Of a stretch of 32,956 nucleotides of DNA, positions 16,606-25,554 are shown piece after piece. The notes beneath the pieces were generated by a model that searched no databases, was not told the DNA's origin, and saw only the letters and a program-made list of their open reading frames with translations. This DNA is from Planktotalea sp. Lineage in GTDB: Bacteria; Pseudomonadota; Alphaproteobacteria; Rhodobacterales; Rhodobacteraceae. Every line of letters starts with the position of its first letter. The stretch's first letter is position 1. Where the stretch lies: NCBI RefSeq assembly GCF_018607965.1, contig NZ_JABBAM010000035.1, positions 66,217-99,172 of the forward strand, read 5' to 3'. Position numbers and translations under genes: made by a program.

Positions 16606-18954
16606 ATGATCAATAATAATGCGAGCGGCGAAAAACGTCGCGCGAAACGCGCTACACGAGCAAGTTCTTTGAAAACAAGTGTTGCGACGATTGCCCTAGG
16701 GTTATCAGTGGCTTACGTAGCGCTACCAACTGCTGCGCACGCACAGCAATATAGGTTCAATTCGGTTGCAATCGAAGGCAATCAGAGAATCGAGCAATCG
16801 ACGATCCTGTCTTATGCAGGAATCGCCCGTGGCGCGAACGTCTCTGGATCAGACCTGAATTCAGCCTTCCAACGGCTTCAAGAGAGCGGATTGTTCGAAA
16901 GCGTCGATATTGAACCTCGCGGGAGCCGTTTGGTGATTAAGGTCACTGAATTTCCGACGATCAACCGTATAAAATTTGAGGGTAACAAGCGCCTTAAAGA
17001 TGAAAATCTGGCGTCTATCGTCCAAAGCCAAGCACGTCGTGTGTTCAATCCAACTGTTGCTGAACGTGATGCGGCCAACATCGCGACCGCCTATTCCCAG
17101 CAGGGCCGTCTAACTGCGACAGTTAGCCCACGTATTATCCAACGGTCTGACAATCGTGTCGATCTTGTTTTCGAAATTTTTGAAGGTGGCCTTACAGAGA
17201 TTGAACGCATTGGTTTTGTTGGGAACCAAGTCTATTCAGATGGTCGGTTGCGCCGCGTTCTGGAAACCAAGCAAGCGGGCCTTTTGCGTGCGTTGGTAAA
17301 GCGCGACACGTTCGCAGAGGACCGTATCGAATTCGATAAGCAGGTTTTGAACGATTTCTATCTTAGCCGCGGTTACGTGGATTTCCGGACGACGGGTGTC
17401 AACGCCGAGCTTGCCCGTGAGCGCGACGGATACTTTGTGACGTTTAATGTCGAAGAAGGACAGCAGTTCAAATTCGGTGCAATCACGACGGTTTCTGAAA
17501 TTGCAGATGCGGATGAAGCCGAATTTCTGGCTGCTCTGAAAATTAAGTCTGGTGTGGTTTACTCACCCTCTCTCGTTGAAAATTCGATTGCGCGGCTTGA
17601 GCGTTTGGCAAACAAAAAAGGCCTCGACTTTGTACGTGTCGAACCTCGTATTTCACGCAATGATCGAGATCTAACGTTGGATGTCGAATTCGCTCTGGTG
17701 CGTGGCCCGCGTGTCTTTGTCGAACGCATTGACATTGAAGGCAACGCAAGTACCCTTGATCGCGTTGTGCGTAGACAGTTCCGAATTGTTGAAGGGGATC
17801 CCTTTAATCCTCGTGAAATTCGCGAAAGTGCGGAACGTGTTCGTGCGCTTGGTTTCTTTGGACAGGCAGAGGTCGAAGCGCGTGAAGGGTCGTCACCTGA
17901 TCAAGTGGTCATTGACGTCGATGTCGAAGAGACGACGACCGGATCACTTTCCTTTGGTGGCACATACTCAAGCGCCACTGGACCGGGTGCAGTCATTAAA
18001 TACAGCGAAACCAATTTCCTGGGACGCGGCCAGCAGCTCAATCTAGCTGTGACCACGGGTGTCGCAAATCGCGAGTATTCTTTTAATTTTGCAGAACCAG
18101 CGTTTCTTGGTCGCGATCTTCGTTTCGGGTTTGCTTTGTCTTATGTCGAAACTGACAACCAAAATGCAGTCTATGATACAAATTTGGGGCGCTTTCGTCC
18201 TTCACTTGAATTTCCTGTTTCTGAAAATGGTCGTGTCCAGCTTCGATACACACTTGATTTGGCTGAAATGGGAGAGGTCGGTACAACGGCAGGGGCATTG
18301 ATCACCTCTGAAGTGGCGCGTGGCAAAGAATGGTCTAATTCGCTTGGCTATACCTATAGCTATGACACGCGTCGCACAGGTTTAAACCCGAATGCGGGTG
18401 TTTTACTAGAGTTTGGCCAAGATTTCGGTGGCACCAGTGGCAAAAACCAATTCGTCAGATCGACTGCAAAAGCGATTGCCCAGACCAAAGTTTTCAGTGA
18501 AGAAGTGACTTTGCGCGCAACTCTTGAGGGTGGCGCATTGAACTATCTAAGCGGAGCGAGCCGGTCTACAGAGCGTTTTTTCATGGGATCAAACGTTATG
18601 CGCGGCTTTGCAGCCAGTGGCATTGGACCGCGCGAAGTGAATGGCGCGGTAAATGATGCGTTGGGTGGCAACATGTTCGCTGTCGCGCGTTTTGAAGCAG
18701 AATTCCCACTTGGTCTGCCTGAGGAATACGGGATTTCAGGTGGTGTGTTCTATGATATTGGCTCGCTCTGGTCGTTGGATCAAAGCAATGCTGATGTGAT
18801 CAACGAAGGGTTCAAGGCGCGCCAAGTGATCGGTGCATCGATTTTCTGGACCACACCGATCGGCCCATTGCGGTTCAATTTTTCGAGAGCAATATCTAAA
18901 CAGACTGGTGACCAAGAACAGACGTTCGACTTGTCGATTTCGACTGAGTTTTAA
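16606..18954 (+). CDS. bamA: Outer membrane protein assembly factor BamA
   Basis: BamA inserts beta-barrel proteins into the outer membrane. The 782-residue protein has a long signal sequence ending near TAAHAQ (about 47). Five POTRA domains follow (about 50-445), each starting with a pattern such as FNSVAIEGNQRIE, INRIKFEGNKRLKD, IERIGFVGNQVYSD or VERIDIEGNAS. The Omp85 barrel spans about 446-782. The barrel has the conserved NVMRGF motif and ends in Phe, the terminal aromatic recognised by the assembly machine. The gene stands directly before the Skp-like gene (2 bp apart), in line with joint production of insertase and chaperone. Confidence 0.97.
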   Translation: MINNNASGEKRRAKRATRASSLKTSVATIALGLSVAYVALPTAAHAQQYRFNSVAIEGNQRIEQSTILSYAGIARGANVSGSDLNSAFQRLQESGLFESVDIEPRGSRLVIKVTEFPTINRIKFEGNKRLKDENLASIVQSQARRVFNPTVAERDAANIATAYSQQGRLTATVSPRIIQRSDNRVDLVFEIFEGGLTEIERIGFVGNQVYSDGRLRRVLETKQAGLLRALVKRDTFAEDRIEFDKQVLNDFYLSRGYVDFRTTGVNAELARERDGYFVTFNVEEGQQFKFGAITTVSEIADADEAEFLAALKIKSGVVYSPSLVENSIARLERLANKKGLDFVRVEPRISRNDRDLTLDVEFALVRGPRVFVERIDIEGNASTLDRVVRRQFRIVEGDPFNPREIRESAERVRALGFFGQAEVEAREGSSPDQVVIDVDVEETTTGSLSFGGTYSSATGPGAVIKYSETNFLGRGQQLNLAVTTGVANREYSFNFAEPAFLGRDLRFGFALSYVETDNQNAVYDTNLGRFRPSLEFPVSENGRVQLRYTLDLAEMGEVGTTAGALITSEVARGKEWSNSLGYTYSYDTRRTGLNPNAGVLLEFGQDFGGTSGKNQFVRSTAKAIAQTKVFSEEVTLRATLEGGALNYLSGASRSTERFFMGSNVMRGFAASGIGPREVNGAVNDALGGNMFAVARFEAEFPLGLPEEYGISGGVFYDIGSLWSLDQSNADVINEGFKARQVIGASIFWTTPIGPLRFNFSRAISKQTGDQEQTFDLSISTEF

Positions 18955-18956
18955 AC

Positions 18957-19559
18957 ATGACCTCGCTTTTGCGACATATCCCGCTTGCGATGATTGTATG
19001 TGCAAACGTGTTGTTTGGATCTTCTCAGGTGTCTGCTCAGTCAGGCGGGTTCTCGCTTCCGGACGTTCCGGTCCTTACGATCGTTCCGGACCGCTTGTTT
19101 TCGGAAACTTTGTTTGGCCAGACCTTGTCCAAGGAAATCGCAGAGCGTGGTCAAAAACTAGCGGCGGAAAACCGTCGTATTGAACGTGCACTTGCGGGCG
19201 AAGAGGGCGAGTTGACAGTTTTACGCGATACCTTAGGCGCGGAAGAGTTTCGCAATCTTGCAGATACTTTTGATACCAAAGTGACCAGCGCGCGCTCACA
19301 GCAAGACGAAAAAGCGCGCGTTTTGGCGCAAACCTCTGATATCGCTGAACGCCGTTTTCTTGTGGCAATCGCCCCTGTAATGGAATCTATGATGAGCGAA
19401 AAAGGCGCAAGCGTCATTCTTGATCGCAGGGCCGTGTTCGTGAGTGCGGACGCAACAGATGTGACAGAGGATGCGATTGCGCGGATTGACGCGAGGCTTG
19501 GCGAAGGGATGTCGCTAGAGGACCTATTGCCGCCGTCTGAAGCGGTCCCAGAACAATAG
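18957..19559 (+). CDS. OmpH/Skp-family periplasmic chaperone
   Basis: This 200-residue protein has a signal peptide (cleavage near SQVSAQ, about 28). A central charged helical region follows (about 60-130, rich in Glu/Arg/Gln, coiled-coil-like as in the Skp tentacles). The C-terminal core segment SEKGASVILDRRAVFVSAD is typical of OmpH/Skp, as is VLTIVPDRLFSETLFGQ at the start. Skp trimers hold unfolded outer membrane proteins in the periplasm and pass them to BamA, encoded 2 bp upstream. The C-terminal acidic tail is longer than in E. coli Skp. Confidence 0.9.
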   Translation: MTSLLRHIPLAMIVCANVLFGSSQVSAQSGGFSLPDVPVLTIVPDRLFSETLFGQTLSKEIAERGQKLAAENRRIERALAGEEGELTVLRDTLGAEEFRNLADTFDTKVTSARSQQDEKARVLAQTSDIAERRFLVAIAPVMESMMSEKGASVILDRRAVFVSADATDVTEDAIARIDARLGEGMSLEDLLPPSEAVPEQ

Positions 19560-19642
19560 CATGTTGCTAGAGTGACTTGCTCCGCTTAAGTCCAGTTGTT
19601 AGGACCAATGCCACGCCAATTTATAGACTTAAGGGGATCCCC

Positions 19643-20101
19643 ATGACCGAGCTTTTGAGCGCAGACATTCAACTGATCCAGCGCATCCTGCCGCATCGCT
19701 ATCCCTTTTTGTTGGTGGACAAAGTTGAGGCCATAGATGGCACGGCAACAGCGACGGGTATCAAGAACGTCACGTTCAACGAACCACATTTCCAAGGTCA
19801 TTTTCCAGGTCTTCCTATTATGCCGGGTGTGACAATTGTCGAGGCGATGGCGCAAACAGCGGCCGTGATGGTGGGCACTGCACTGGACATGGCGGACAAA
19901 GAGATGAAGGTCTATTTTATGGCCATCGACAAATGCAAATTCCGCCGCAAGGTTGGCCCCGGTGATGTGCTAAAGATGCATTTGACAACTTTGCGCGGCA
20001 AGCAGGGTGGCAAGGTCTGGAAATTTTCTGGCGTTGCAGAAGTCGACGGCGAAATGGCAGCAGAAGCTGAATTCACGGCCATGATGGATCTGCCTGCATG
20101 A
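19643..20101 (+). CDS. fabZ: 3-hydroxyacyl-[ACP] dehydratase
   Basis: FabZ removes water from 3-hydroxyacyl-ACP in fatty acid elongation and competes with LpxA for 3-hydroxyacyl-ACP. The 152-residue hot-dog-fold protein has [10 protein letters not shown] and [15 protein letters not shown] (catalytic His53), then VEAMAQ (catalytic Glu67). ATG 19643 follows AAGGGG at six bases. Its stop overlaps the lpxA start by four bases (ATGA). It follows ompH by 83 bp; lpxD, often found in this gap in other proteobacteria, is not here. Confidence 0.97.
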   Translation: MTELLSADIQLIQRILPHRYPFLLVDKVEAIDGTATATGIKNVTFNEPHFQGHFPGLPIMPGVTIVEAMAQTAAVMVGTALDMADKEMKVYFMAIDKCKFRRKVGPGDVLKMHLTTLRGKQGGKVWKFSGVAEVDGEMAAEAEFTAMMDLPA

Positions 20102-20898
20102 GCATTCACCCCACAGCCCAGATCCATGCCAGCGCCGTTGTTGAAGAGGGCGCATGCATTGGGGAAAGCTGCATTGTCGGCGCATTTTGTTATATTGGCG
20201 CAGAGGCCACTTTGGGCGCGCGTTGTGTTTTGATGACTCACGTTGTCATCAAAGGCCAAACCGTGATGGGCGACGACAACACTGTGTTTTCTTTCGCGGT
20301 CATCGGTGAAATTCCGCAGGATAAGAAATTTGGCGGCGAAATCACACGTCTTGAGATCGGATCGCGTAACCGCATTCGCGAGCACGTGACGATCAACACA
20401 GGCACTGAGGGTGGTGGAAGCCTGACCAAAATGGGTGACGATTGCCTGTTGATGGCTGGCTGTCACGTCGCCCATGATGTGATCATTGCCAACAATGTGA
20501 TTGTTGTGAATAGTGCTGCGGTTGCAGGCCACTGTATCATTGAAGATGATGTGATCATTGGCGGTCTTGCGGGCATTCATCAATTCGTTCGAATTGGCAA
20601 AGGCGCGATTATCGGTGCTGTTACGATGGTGACGAATGATGTGATCCCGTTCGGGCTGGTTCAAGCGCCACGCGGTCAATTAGATGGGTTAAATCTAGTT
20701 GGGCTTAAACGTCGCGGTGTGGATCGTGCCGATATCATGGCGCTGCGTGCGGCGTTTCAAATGATGGCGCAGGGCGAGGGCACTTTCCAAGATCGCGTAA
20801 AGCGTATGGGCGAAGACACAGACAGTGCCTATGTTCATCAAATCGTTGATTTTGTGACGGGTGCAACGGATCGATCTTTCTTGACACCGGGTGGCTAG
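20098..20898 (+). CDS. lpxA: UDP-N-acetylglucosamine O-acyltransferase
   Basis: LpxA starts lipid A synthesis by adding a 3-hydroxyacyl chain from ACP to UDP-GlcNAc. The 266-residue protein is a left-handed beta helix of hexapeptide repeats. It begins [20 protein letters not shown], with the catalytic region [20 protein letters not shown] and the C-terminal helical part [20 protein letters not shown]. The length is normal. It starts inside the fabZ stop and is followed 3 bp later by lpxI. Confidence 0.97.
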   Translation: MSIHPTAQIHASAVVEEGACIGESCIVGAFCYIGAEATLGARCVLMTHVVIKGQTVMGDDNTVFSFAVIGEIPQDKKFGGEITRLEIGSRNRIREHVTINTGTEGGGSLTKMGDDCLLMAGCHVAHDVIIANNVIVVNSAAVAGHCIIEDDVIIGGLAGIHQFVRIGKGAIIGAVTMVTNDVIPFGLVQAPRGQLDGLNLVGLKRRGVDRADIMALRAAFQMMAQGEGTFQDRVKRMGEDTDSAYVHQIVDFVTGATDRSFLTPGG

Positions 20899-20901
20899 AC
20901 G

Positions 20902-21702
20902 ATGTCACGGCTCGCAATTTTAGCTGGATCTGGCGCTTTGCCGCAGCGTTTAAGCGATGCGCGAACAGATGCGATTCTGATCAGCTTTGCGGGTGTGCCA
21001 CATGCTTTGGGACCCAAAACCCAAGAGCATAGTTTCGAAAAAATGGGCGCATTGTTTGACGCACTCAAAGCGCAGGGTGTGCGCGAAGTGGTCATGGCGG
21101 GTGCAATGTCGCGCCCTCCGCTTAATCCAAACGCATTTGATGACGTGATGACAGCCCTCGCGCCGCGCTTGATTGTGGCCATGCAAGGCGGGGATGACGC
21201 TTTGCTGCGTTTGGTCATCGCGATCTTTGAGGAGCAAGGTTTTACAGTGCGTGGAGCACATGAAATTGACCCGTCGCTGACTGCGAACGCAGGGACGCTT
21301 GTGGGGACTGTTTTAAGTGGGACCCATGAAAAGGACGCCAAGCGTGGGTTTGAAATTCTAAACGCGCTAAGCCCCCTTGATGTCGGTCAGGGCGTTGTTG
21401 TTGAGAATGGTCTGTGCCTTGGGATCGAAACACTACAAGGTACAGATGCTTTACTCGACTTTGTTGCGCGATCCCCGAAACATTTGCGCAAGCTTGGTGG
21501 TGTTTTCATTAAAGCCCCAAAGCGGGATCAGGATCTGCGCGTGGACATGCCAACAATTGGGCCTGACACTGTGAAAGCGGTTAGTGCAGCAGGGCTATCT
21601 TGCATCGTTATCGAGGCAGGCAGCGTGATCGTCTTGTCCAAAGACGACGTTGTTACGGCCGCCAATTCTGCAGGCATCTCCTTAATCGCGTTGGACATTT
21701 AG
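20902..21702 (+). CDS. lpxI: UDP-2,3-diacylglucosamine diphosphatase, LpxI type
   Basis: LpxI cleaves UDP-2,3-diacylglucosamine to lipid X and UMP; it replaces LpxH in many alphaproteobacteria. The 266-residue protein has SRLAILAGSGALPQRLSDA at the N-terminus, and GGDDALLRLVIAIFEEQGF. The C-terminal catalytic domain has GTDALLDFVAR, KAPKRDQDLRVDMPTIGPDT and GLSCIVIEAGSVIVLSKDD. Placement between lpxA and lpxB supports the assignment. The ribosome-binding site is weak, so translation is probably coupled to lpxA. Confidence 0.95.
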   Translation: MSRLAILAGSGALPQRLSDARTDAILISFAGVPHALGPKTQEHSFEKMGALFDALKAQGVREVVMAGAMSRPPLNPNAFDDVMTALAPRLIVAMQGGDDALLRLVIAIFEEQGFTVRGAHEIDPSLTANAGTLVGTVLSGTHEKDAKRGFEILNALSPLDVGQGVVVENGLCLGIETLQGTDALLDFVARSPKHLRKLGGVFIKAPKRDQDLRVDMPTIGPDTVKAVSAAGLSCIVIEAGSVIVLSKDDVVTAANSAGISLIALDI

Positions 21703-21705
21703 ATC

Positions 21706-22848
21706 ATGCGTGTGTTCATCATTGCGGGCGAACCATCAGGCGACAAGCTTGGCGCGGCCTTGATGGAAGGACTGGTTGAACTGGCACCAGAGGTTCAGTT
21801 CGACGGGATCGGTGGTGCGCGGATGATCGAGGCAGGGCTGATCAGTCGTTTCCCGATGGAAGAGATTTCCATCATGGGCATCTCTGAAATCCTGTCACAG
21901 TACCGCCATTTGAAGCGCCGCATTGCCGAAACCGCAGAACAGATCATCCGCTCTAAACCTGACGTGCTGATCACCATCGACTTGCCTGAGTTTTCATTGC
22001 GCGTTGCCAAGCTGGTGAAAGCCAAAAGCGATATCCGTTGCGTGCACTACGTTGCTCCGACAGTCTGGGCATGGCGTGCGGGGCGGGCGGCGAAGATGGC
22101 GCGCCACATTGATCAAGTGCTGGCGCTGTTTCCGTTCGAGCCACCCTACATGGAAGCCGCTGGCATGCGCTGCGACTTCGTCGGCCATCCTGTAGTATCT
22201 GATGTGCAAGCCACCGAGGAAGAGGCGCAGGCGTTGCGCACTGACTACGAGATCGGCGATGCCCCCCTCGCATTGATCCTTCTCGGATCGCGCAGGGGCG
22301 AAGTTGGACGGCTTGCGCCAATCTTTGGGGAGGTCCTTGCACCCGTCCTGAAAGCACGCCCTGATCTACGCGTGATCATTCCTGCAGCAGCCCCCGTTGA
22401 AGTGCTTGTGCGCGACGCCGTCAAAGACTGGCTGGGTGCACCTTTAGTTATCAGTTCTGAGGACAAGGCACTGAAACGTGCCGCGTTCAAAGCGGCGGAT
22501 GTGGCGCTGGCAGCGTCTGGCACTGTGTCATTAGAACTGGCTGCGGGTGGGACGCCTATGGTGATCGCCTACGATATGAATTGGCTCTCACGCCAAGTCA
22601 TCGGGCGGATGCTGAAAGTGGATACAGTGACCTTGGTCAATCTGGTGTCTGACACACGCGCTGTACCAGAATTCATCGGTGAAAACTGCGTGCCCGACAA
22701 GATTGCACAGGGTTTGCTTGCGTTGATCCAAGACCCGAGCAAGCAAAATGACGCGATGTCTTTAACGATGGAGCGTTTGGGGCAGGGCGGTGATGCCCCC
22801 GGTCTGCGCGGCGCGCGCGCCGTTCTGGACGGCTTGCGCGATCAGTAG
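21706..22848 (+). CDS. lpxB: Lipid-A-disaccharide synthase
   Basis: LpxB joins lipid X and UDP-2,3-diacylglucosamine to form the tetraacyl disaccharide at the inner membrane. The 380-residue GT19 protein has FIIAGEPSGDKLGAALM at the start, then DLPEFSLRVAK and HYVAPTVWAWRAGRAAKMA. ALFPFEPPYME, FVGHPV and the sugar-nucleotide segment ASGTVSLELAAGGTPMVIAY also match. It is complete and of usual length. It ends the plus-strand envelope block, 6 bp from the converging aldolase gene, and no terminator is visible in that gap. Confidence 0.97.
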   Translation: MRVFIIAGEPSGDKLGAALMEGLVELAPEVQFDGIGGARMIEAGLISRFPMEEISIMGISEILSQYRHLKRRIAETAEQIIRSKPDVLITIDLPEFSLRVAKLVKAKSDIRCVHYVAPTVWAWRAGRAAKMARHIDQVLALFPFEPPYMEAAGMRCDFVGHPVVSDVQATEEEAQALRTDYEIGDAPLALILLGSRRGEVGRLAPIFGEVLAPVLKARPDLRVIIPAAAPVEVLVRDAVKDWLGAPLVISSEDKALKRAAFKAADVALAASGTVSLELAAGGTPMVIAYDMNWLSRQVIGRMLKVDTVTLVNLVSDTRAVPEFIGENCVPDKIAQGLLALIQDPSKQNDAMSLTMERLGQGGDAPGLRGARAVLDGLRDQ

Positions 22849-22854
22849 GCCTGT

Positions 22855-23748
22855 TTAACCTGCGATAGACGCCTCAAAGATGCCGCCGATTGTAGCGTCC
22901 AAAACAGCGTCAAAGTCAGCCTGGGTTTGCTTGTGCGACAGGCCTTCTGTCAAAGCGCGGCTGAAGCTGCCAATCATTCCTGTGTTCTTGGACAAACGCG
23001 CATTAGCCTCGTCACGTGCATAACCACCAGACAGCGCGACGACCTTCATAACGCGTGCATCTACGCATAGGGATTTATACTGGTTCGCGATTTCGGGCAG
23101 CGACAGTTTCAGGATAATTTGCTGACCCGCTGGAACTGTGTCGAGCGCGCTGGTGATCTCTTCTAACAACATTTGTTCGGCTTCGGCCTTGTCAGCAATC
23201 GTGATCGTCACTTCGGGTTCGATGATCGGCACTAAACCAGCGGCAAGCACTTGGTTGCCCAATTGGAATTGCTGCTGAACAACTGCGCGGATGCCGCGCT
23301 GGTTGGCGGCGTTGATGACAGAGCGTTCTTTGGTGCCAAAGATACCGTTCTGAACTGCGCGTGCGAGCAAAGCATCAAGGCCGGGGATGGGTTTGAGCAG
23401 TTGAACACCGTGCTCTTCATCCTCAAGACCTTTGTCGATCTTTAAGAAAGGCACAACGCCATTGTCATCCCAAAGTGCCTTGGCTGATGGCTTGCCATCA
23501 ATCTCGCGATCCATGGTCATTTCGAACAAGATCGCGCCTATAACCCGCTCGCCTGTAAAGGACGGCGAGGACACGATGCGGGCGCGCATGGCGTGGATCA
23601 TGTCGTACATTTCAGCATCTGAGGAATATGCGTCTGCCTCGACGCCGTAAAGTTTTAGCGCTTTAGGCGTTGATCCACCTGATTGATCCAGCGCTGCGAT
23701 AAAGCCTTGGCCCGCGCGAATTTTTTCGGCCATGTTTGGATTAGTCAT
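22855..23748 (-). CDS. Fructose-bisphosphate aldolase, class I
   Basis: This protein cleaves or forms fructose 1,6-bisphosphate through a Schiff base, without metal. The 297-residue sequence matches the bacterial class I type: GQGFIAALDQSGGSTPKAL (13-31), ILFEMTMDRE, PFLKIDKGL, ERSVINAAN and the Schiff-base lysine in IILKLSLPE (Lys214). GLVPIIEPEV is also present. ATG 23748 has AAAGGGG seven bases upstream. It is downstream of an unknown periplasmic protein gene and pgk on the same strand; an operator-like palindrome lies about 80 bp upstream. Confidence 0.95.
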   Translation of the reverse strand: MTNPNMAEKIRAGQGFIAALDQSGGSTPKALKLYGVEADAYSSDAEMYDMIHAMRARIVSSPSFTGERVIGAILFEMTMDREIDGKPSAKALWDDNGVVPFLKIDKGLEDEEHGVQLLKPIPGLDALLARAVQNGIFGTKERSVINAANQRGIRAVVQQQFQLGNQVLAAGLVPIIEPEVTITIADKAEAEQMLLEEITSALDTVPAGQQIILKLSLPEIANQYKSLCVDARVMKVVALSGGYARDEANARLSKNTGMIGSFSRALTEGLSHKQTQADFDAVLDATIGGIFEASIAG

Positions 23749-23807
23749 TGGATCACCCCTTTAGCAAATTTAGCGAAATCTGATTTCACAGGGGTCTAGG
23801 GTAGGGT

Positions 23808-23855
23808 TCTCCCGCACGCAATCATGGTCGCGCTAACATGCGGGAGACTTTTTTC
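23808..23855 (+). terminator. Hairpin with plus-strand U-tract upstream of the aldolase gene
   Basis: TCTCCCGCA (23808-23816) and TGCGGGAGA (23839-23847) form a perfect 9-bp stem around a 22-base loop, followed by CTTTTTTC on the plus strand. This is a terminator for plus-strand transcripts, although no plus-strand gene is seen after lpxB. On the minus strand it lies just past the stop of the 530-residue protein gene, without a U-tract. Confidence 0.6.
23825..23838. promoter_or_regulatory. CceR-like palindromic site upstream of the aldolase gene
   Basis: Read on the minus strand, TGTTAGCGCGACCA matches 12 of 14 bases of TGTTAGCGCTAACA, the motif I recall for CceR, the LacI-family regulator of central carbon genes in Rhodobacteraceae. 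It lies 77-90 bp upstream of the aldolase ATG. Binding is inferred, not shown. Confidence 0.4.
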
Positions 23856-23861
23856 ATAACG

Positions 23862-25454
23862 TTACTTTTGCAACTCTGATTGCAGGTTTCGACCCACCCA
23901 ATCACGTAAAACTCCGTTTTCCAGGCTGGTTTTGATCTCTGCCCAGACCGTATCACTGCCACGCAAGCGCATGATTGTGTCAATCTCATCGCGGATTGTG
24001 GCCGCCCCAACATCGCCAGCCGCTGCCCCGACTGAAGACCAGTAATAGGCCGCACGGTAAGATCGAATGCGCGTCGTGCCCAGCAGGTGGCCAAGTGCCG
24101 CGCGGCGGATATCACCGATAGAGGCAAAGTCAGATGCAACAGGCCCGCCGCCACCTAGCATGATATCTTGCAGCTCGATCACTTCGGACAGTGGGATGTC
24201 ACTTTCCAAGTCGTTAAGCAGACTTAAGCTACCCGATTGACCATTTGACGTTGCATGCAGCGCAAGACGATAGGCGTTGCTTGGATCATTTGTTTGCAAT
24301 TCTTTGGCCATCAAGAACGTCGCGTCTGGAATGCCTTCGATTGCGAGTGGATCTAACAAGCGCAAGCCGAGCGTTGCATTGCGCGGTGCGCCGATACCCG
24401 TCAGAAGTGCGCGCCCTACGTCAAGGCTGCGTTCCTTGGGCAATACCCCGTCGATGGCTTGCTGTAGGTCTGATGTAGAAATGCCGTTGAAGACGGCACT
24501 AGGTGCGGTGCCGATGGCGGGCGTCAATTTTGTGAACATCGCTTTTGGATCGCCAAAGTCATCTTCACCAATGCGCACAGGTGTATTAGGTGCGCGGGTT
24601 TCGACGACGATTTGGCTCGGGTCTGCGACAAAGGATTTGGCAGCGAGAACCGCTTGATTGATGAACGCCTCTTGCTCTGTGCTAAGATCATTCGATCCAG
24701 CCCCGTTCATTTCACCAAAAACGCCTTGCAGTGCGTTTGGGATGATCTGTTCAAGCGCGGCTGGATCCAACATGCCGGGAGGTGCCATACGCGATCCCGC
24801 GGCGTAAAATCCACGATCTTCAAGCGTGATTTGAATGTGGTTCACATGGGCCGCTGGCATGAGCTCTTCACTATCTAAGTCCATACGGTAGCTGATATAA
24901 TCCAGATCAGCGGACCCTGACAACGCAACCAGTTCGTCTACGTCCGCACCGAAATGCACCATCGCGCCACCTGATGCGAAATCGTAGTTAATATTTACGT
25001 TCGCGCGATCCAAGCGGATGTTTTCCACGCCTAGCATACCAACGACAGGACGTGTTTCTGCGGGCAGGCAGTCAAAATCAAAATCAACGCCTTCCAAAGA
25101 CAGGTTCAAGGCATAGCCCTGTTTGCGATCAACCGGTTGGCCACTGATGACCAAAGCGTCGGCTATGACCGCGCAGGCATCAATTTCGCCGTAGGGCAGA
25201 AAAGGACGCACATCGACGCCGACAAGCGCCATGCGGTTGCGCACAGGGTCAATGTCGATCTGGTCGTAACGCACATCGGCAAGCACGCGCAGGGTGGGCA
25301 TAAAACTTTGCACGACCAAGGTCAGAATGTTTTCTAGTGAAACGCTGTCCCAAAATGTAACGGGCGTTTCTACAGGTTGGTCTTCCGCGTGCAAGGGCAG
25401 CGCAAGCGCACAAGAGAGAGCGGTGGTTTGAAAAAGGCGTTTAAAAATGGACAT
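23862..25454 (-). CDS. Unrecognised periplasmic protein with Sel1-like C-terminal segment
   Basis: This 530-residue protein has a clear signal peptide (TTALSCALALPLHAED, cleavage near residue 23). I do not recognise the family. The first half (about 35-260) is beta-rich, with alternating hydrophobic residues and an internal pattern (YDQIDIDPVRNRMALVGVDV, LNLSLEGVDFDFDCLP, DLDYISYRMDLDSEEL) resembling substrate- or lipid-facing strands. The C-terminal part is helical, with AYYWSSVGAAAGDVGAATIR (about 469-488) resembling a Sel1/TPR-type repeat, and ends in charged helices. It lies between pgk (100 bp upstream) and the aldolase gene (113 bp downstream), all on one strand. A link to carbon metabolism is suggested only by position. 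The ATG at 25454 has GGGA seven bases upstream. Confidence 0.85.
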   Translation of the reverse strand: MSIFKRLFQTTALSCALALPLHAEDQPVETPVTFWDSVSLENILTLVVQSFMPTLRVLADVRYDQIDIDPVRNRMALVGVDVRPFLPYGEIDACAVIADALVISGQPVDRKQGYALNLSLEGVDFDFDCLPAETRPVVGMLGVENIRLDRANVNINYDFASGGAMVHFGADVDELVALSGSADLDYISYRMDLDSEELMPAAHVNHIQITLEDRGFYAAGSRMAPPGMLDPAALEQIIPNALQGVFGEMNGAGSNDLSTEQEAFINQAVLAAKSFVADPSQIVVETRAPNTPVRIGEDDFGDPKAMFTKLTPAIGTAPSAVFNGISTSDLQQAIDGVLPKERSLDVGRALLTGIGAPRNATLGLRLLDPLAIEGIPDATFLMAKELQTNDPSNAYRLALHATSNGQSGSLSLLNDLESDIPLSEVIELQDIMLGGGGPVASDFASIGDIRRAALGHLLGTTRIRSYRAAYYWSSVGAAAGDVGAATIRDEIDTIMRLRGSDTVWAEIKTSLENGVLRDWVGRNLQSELQK

Positions 25455-25525
25455 AATATGATCCCGTTGCTGTTAAATATCCGCATCATGGTACCGCGTT
25501 TGAGAATTCGATCAAGGGCTGGGAT

Positions 25526-25547
25526 ACCCGATCCTTGTGGATCGGGT
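25526..25547 (-). terminator. Perfect hairpin after pgk, without U-tract
   Basis: ACCCGATCC-TTGT-GGATCGGGT forms a 9-bp perfect stem with a four-base loop, 8 bp after the pgk stop. No U-run follows on the minus strand, so it may protect the mRNA end or pause polymerase rather than act as a full intrinsic terminator. Confidence 0.5.
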
Positions 25548-25554
25548 CGTCTGA

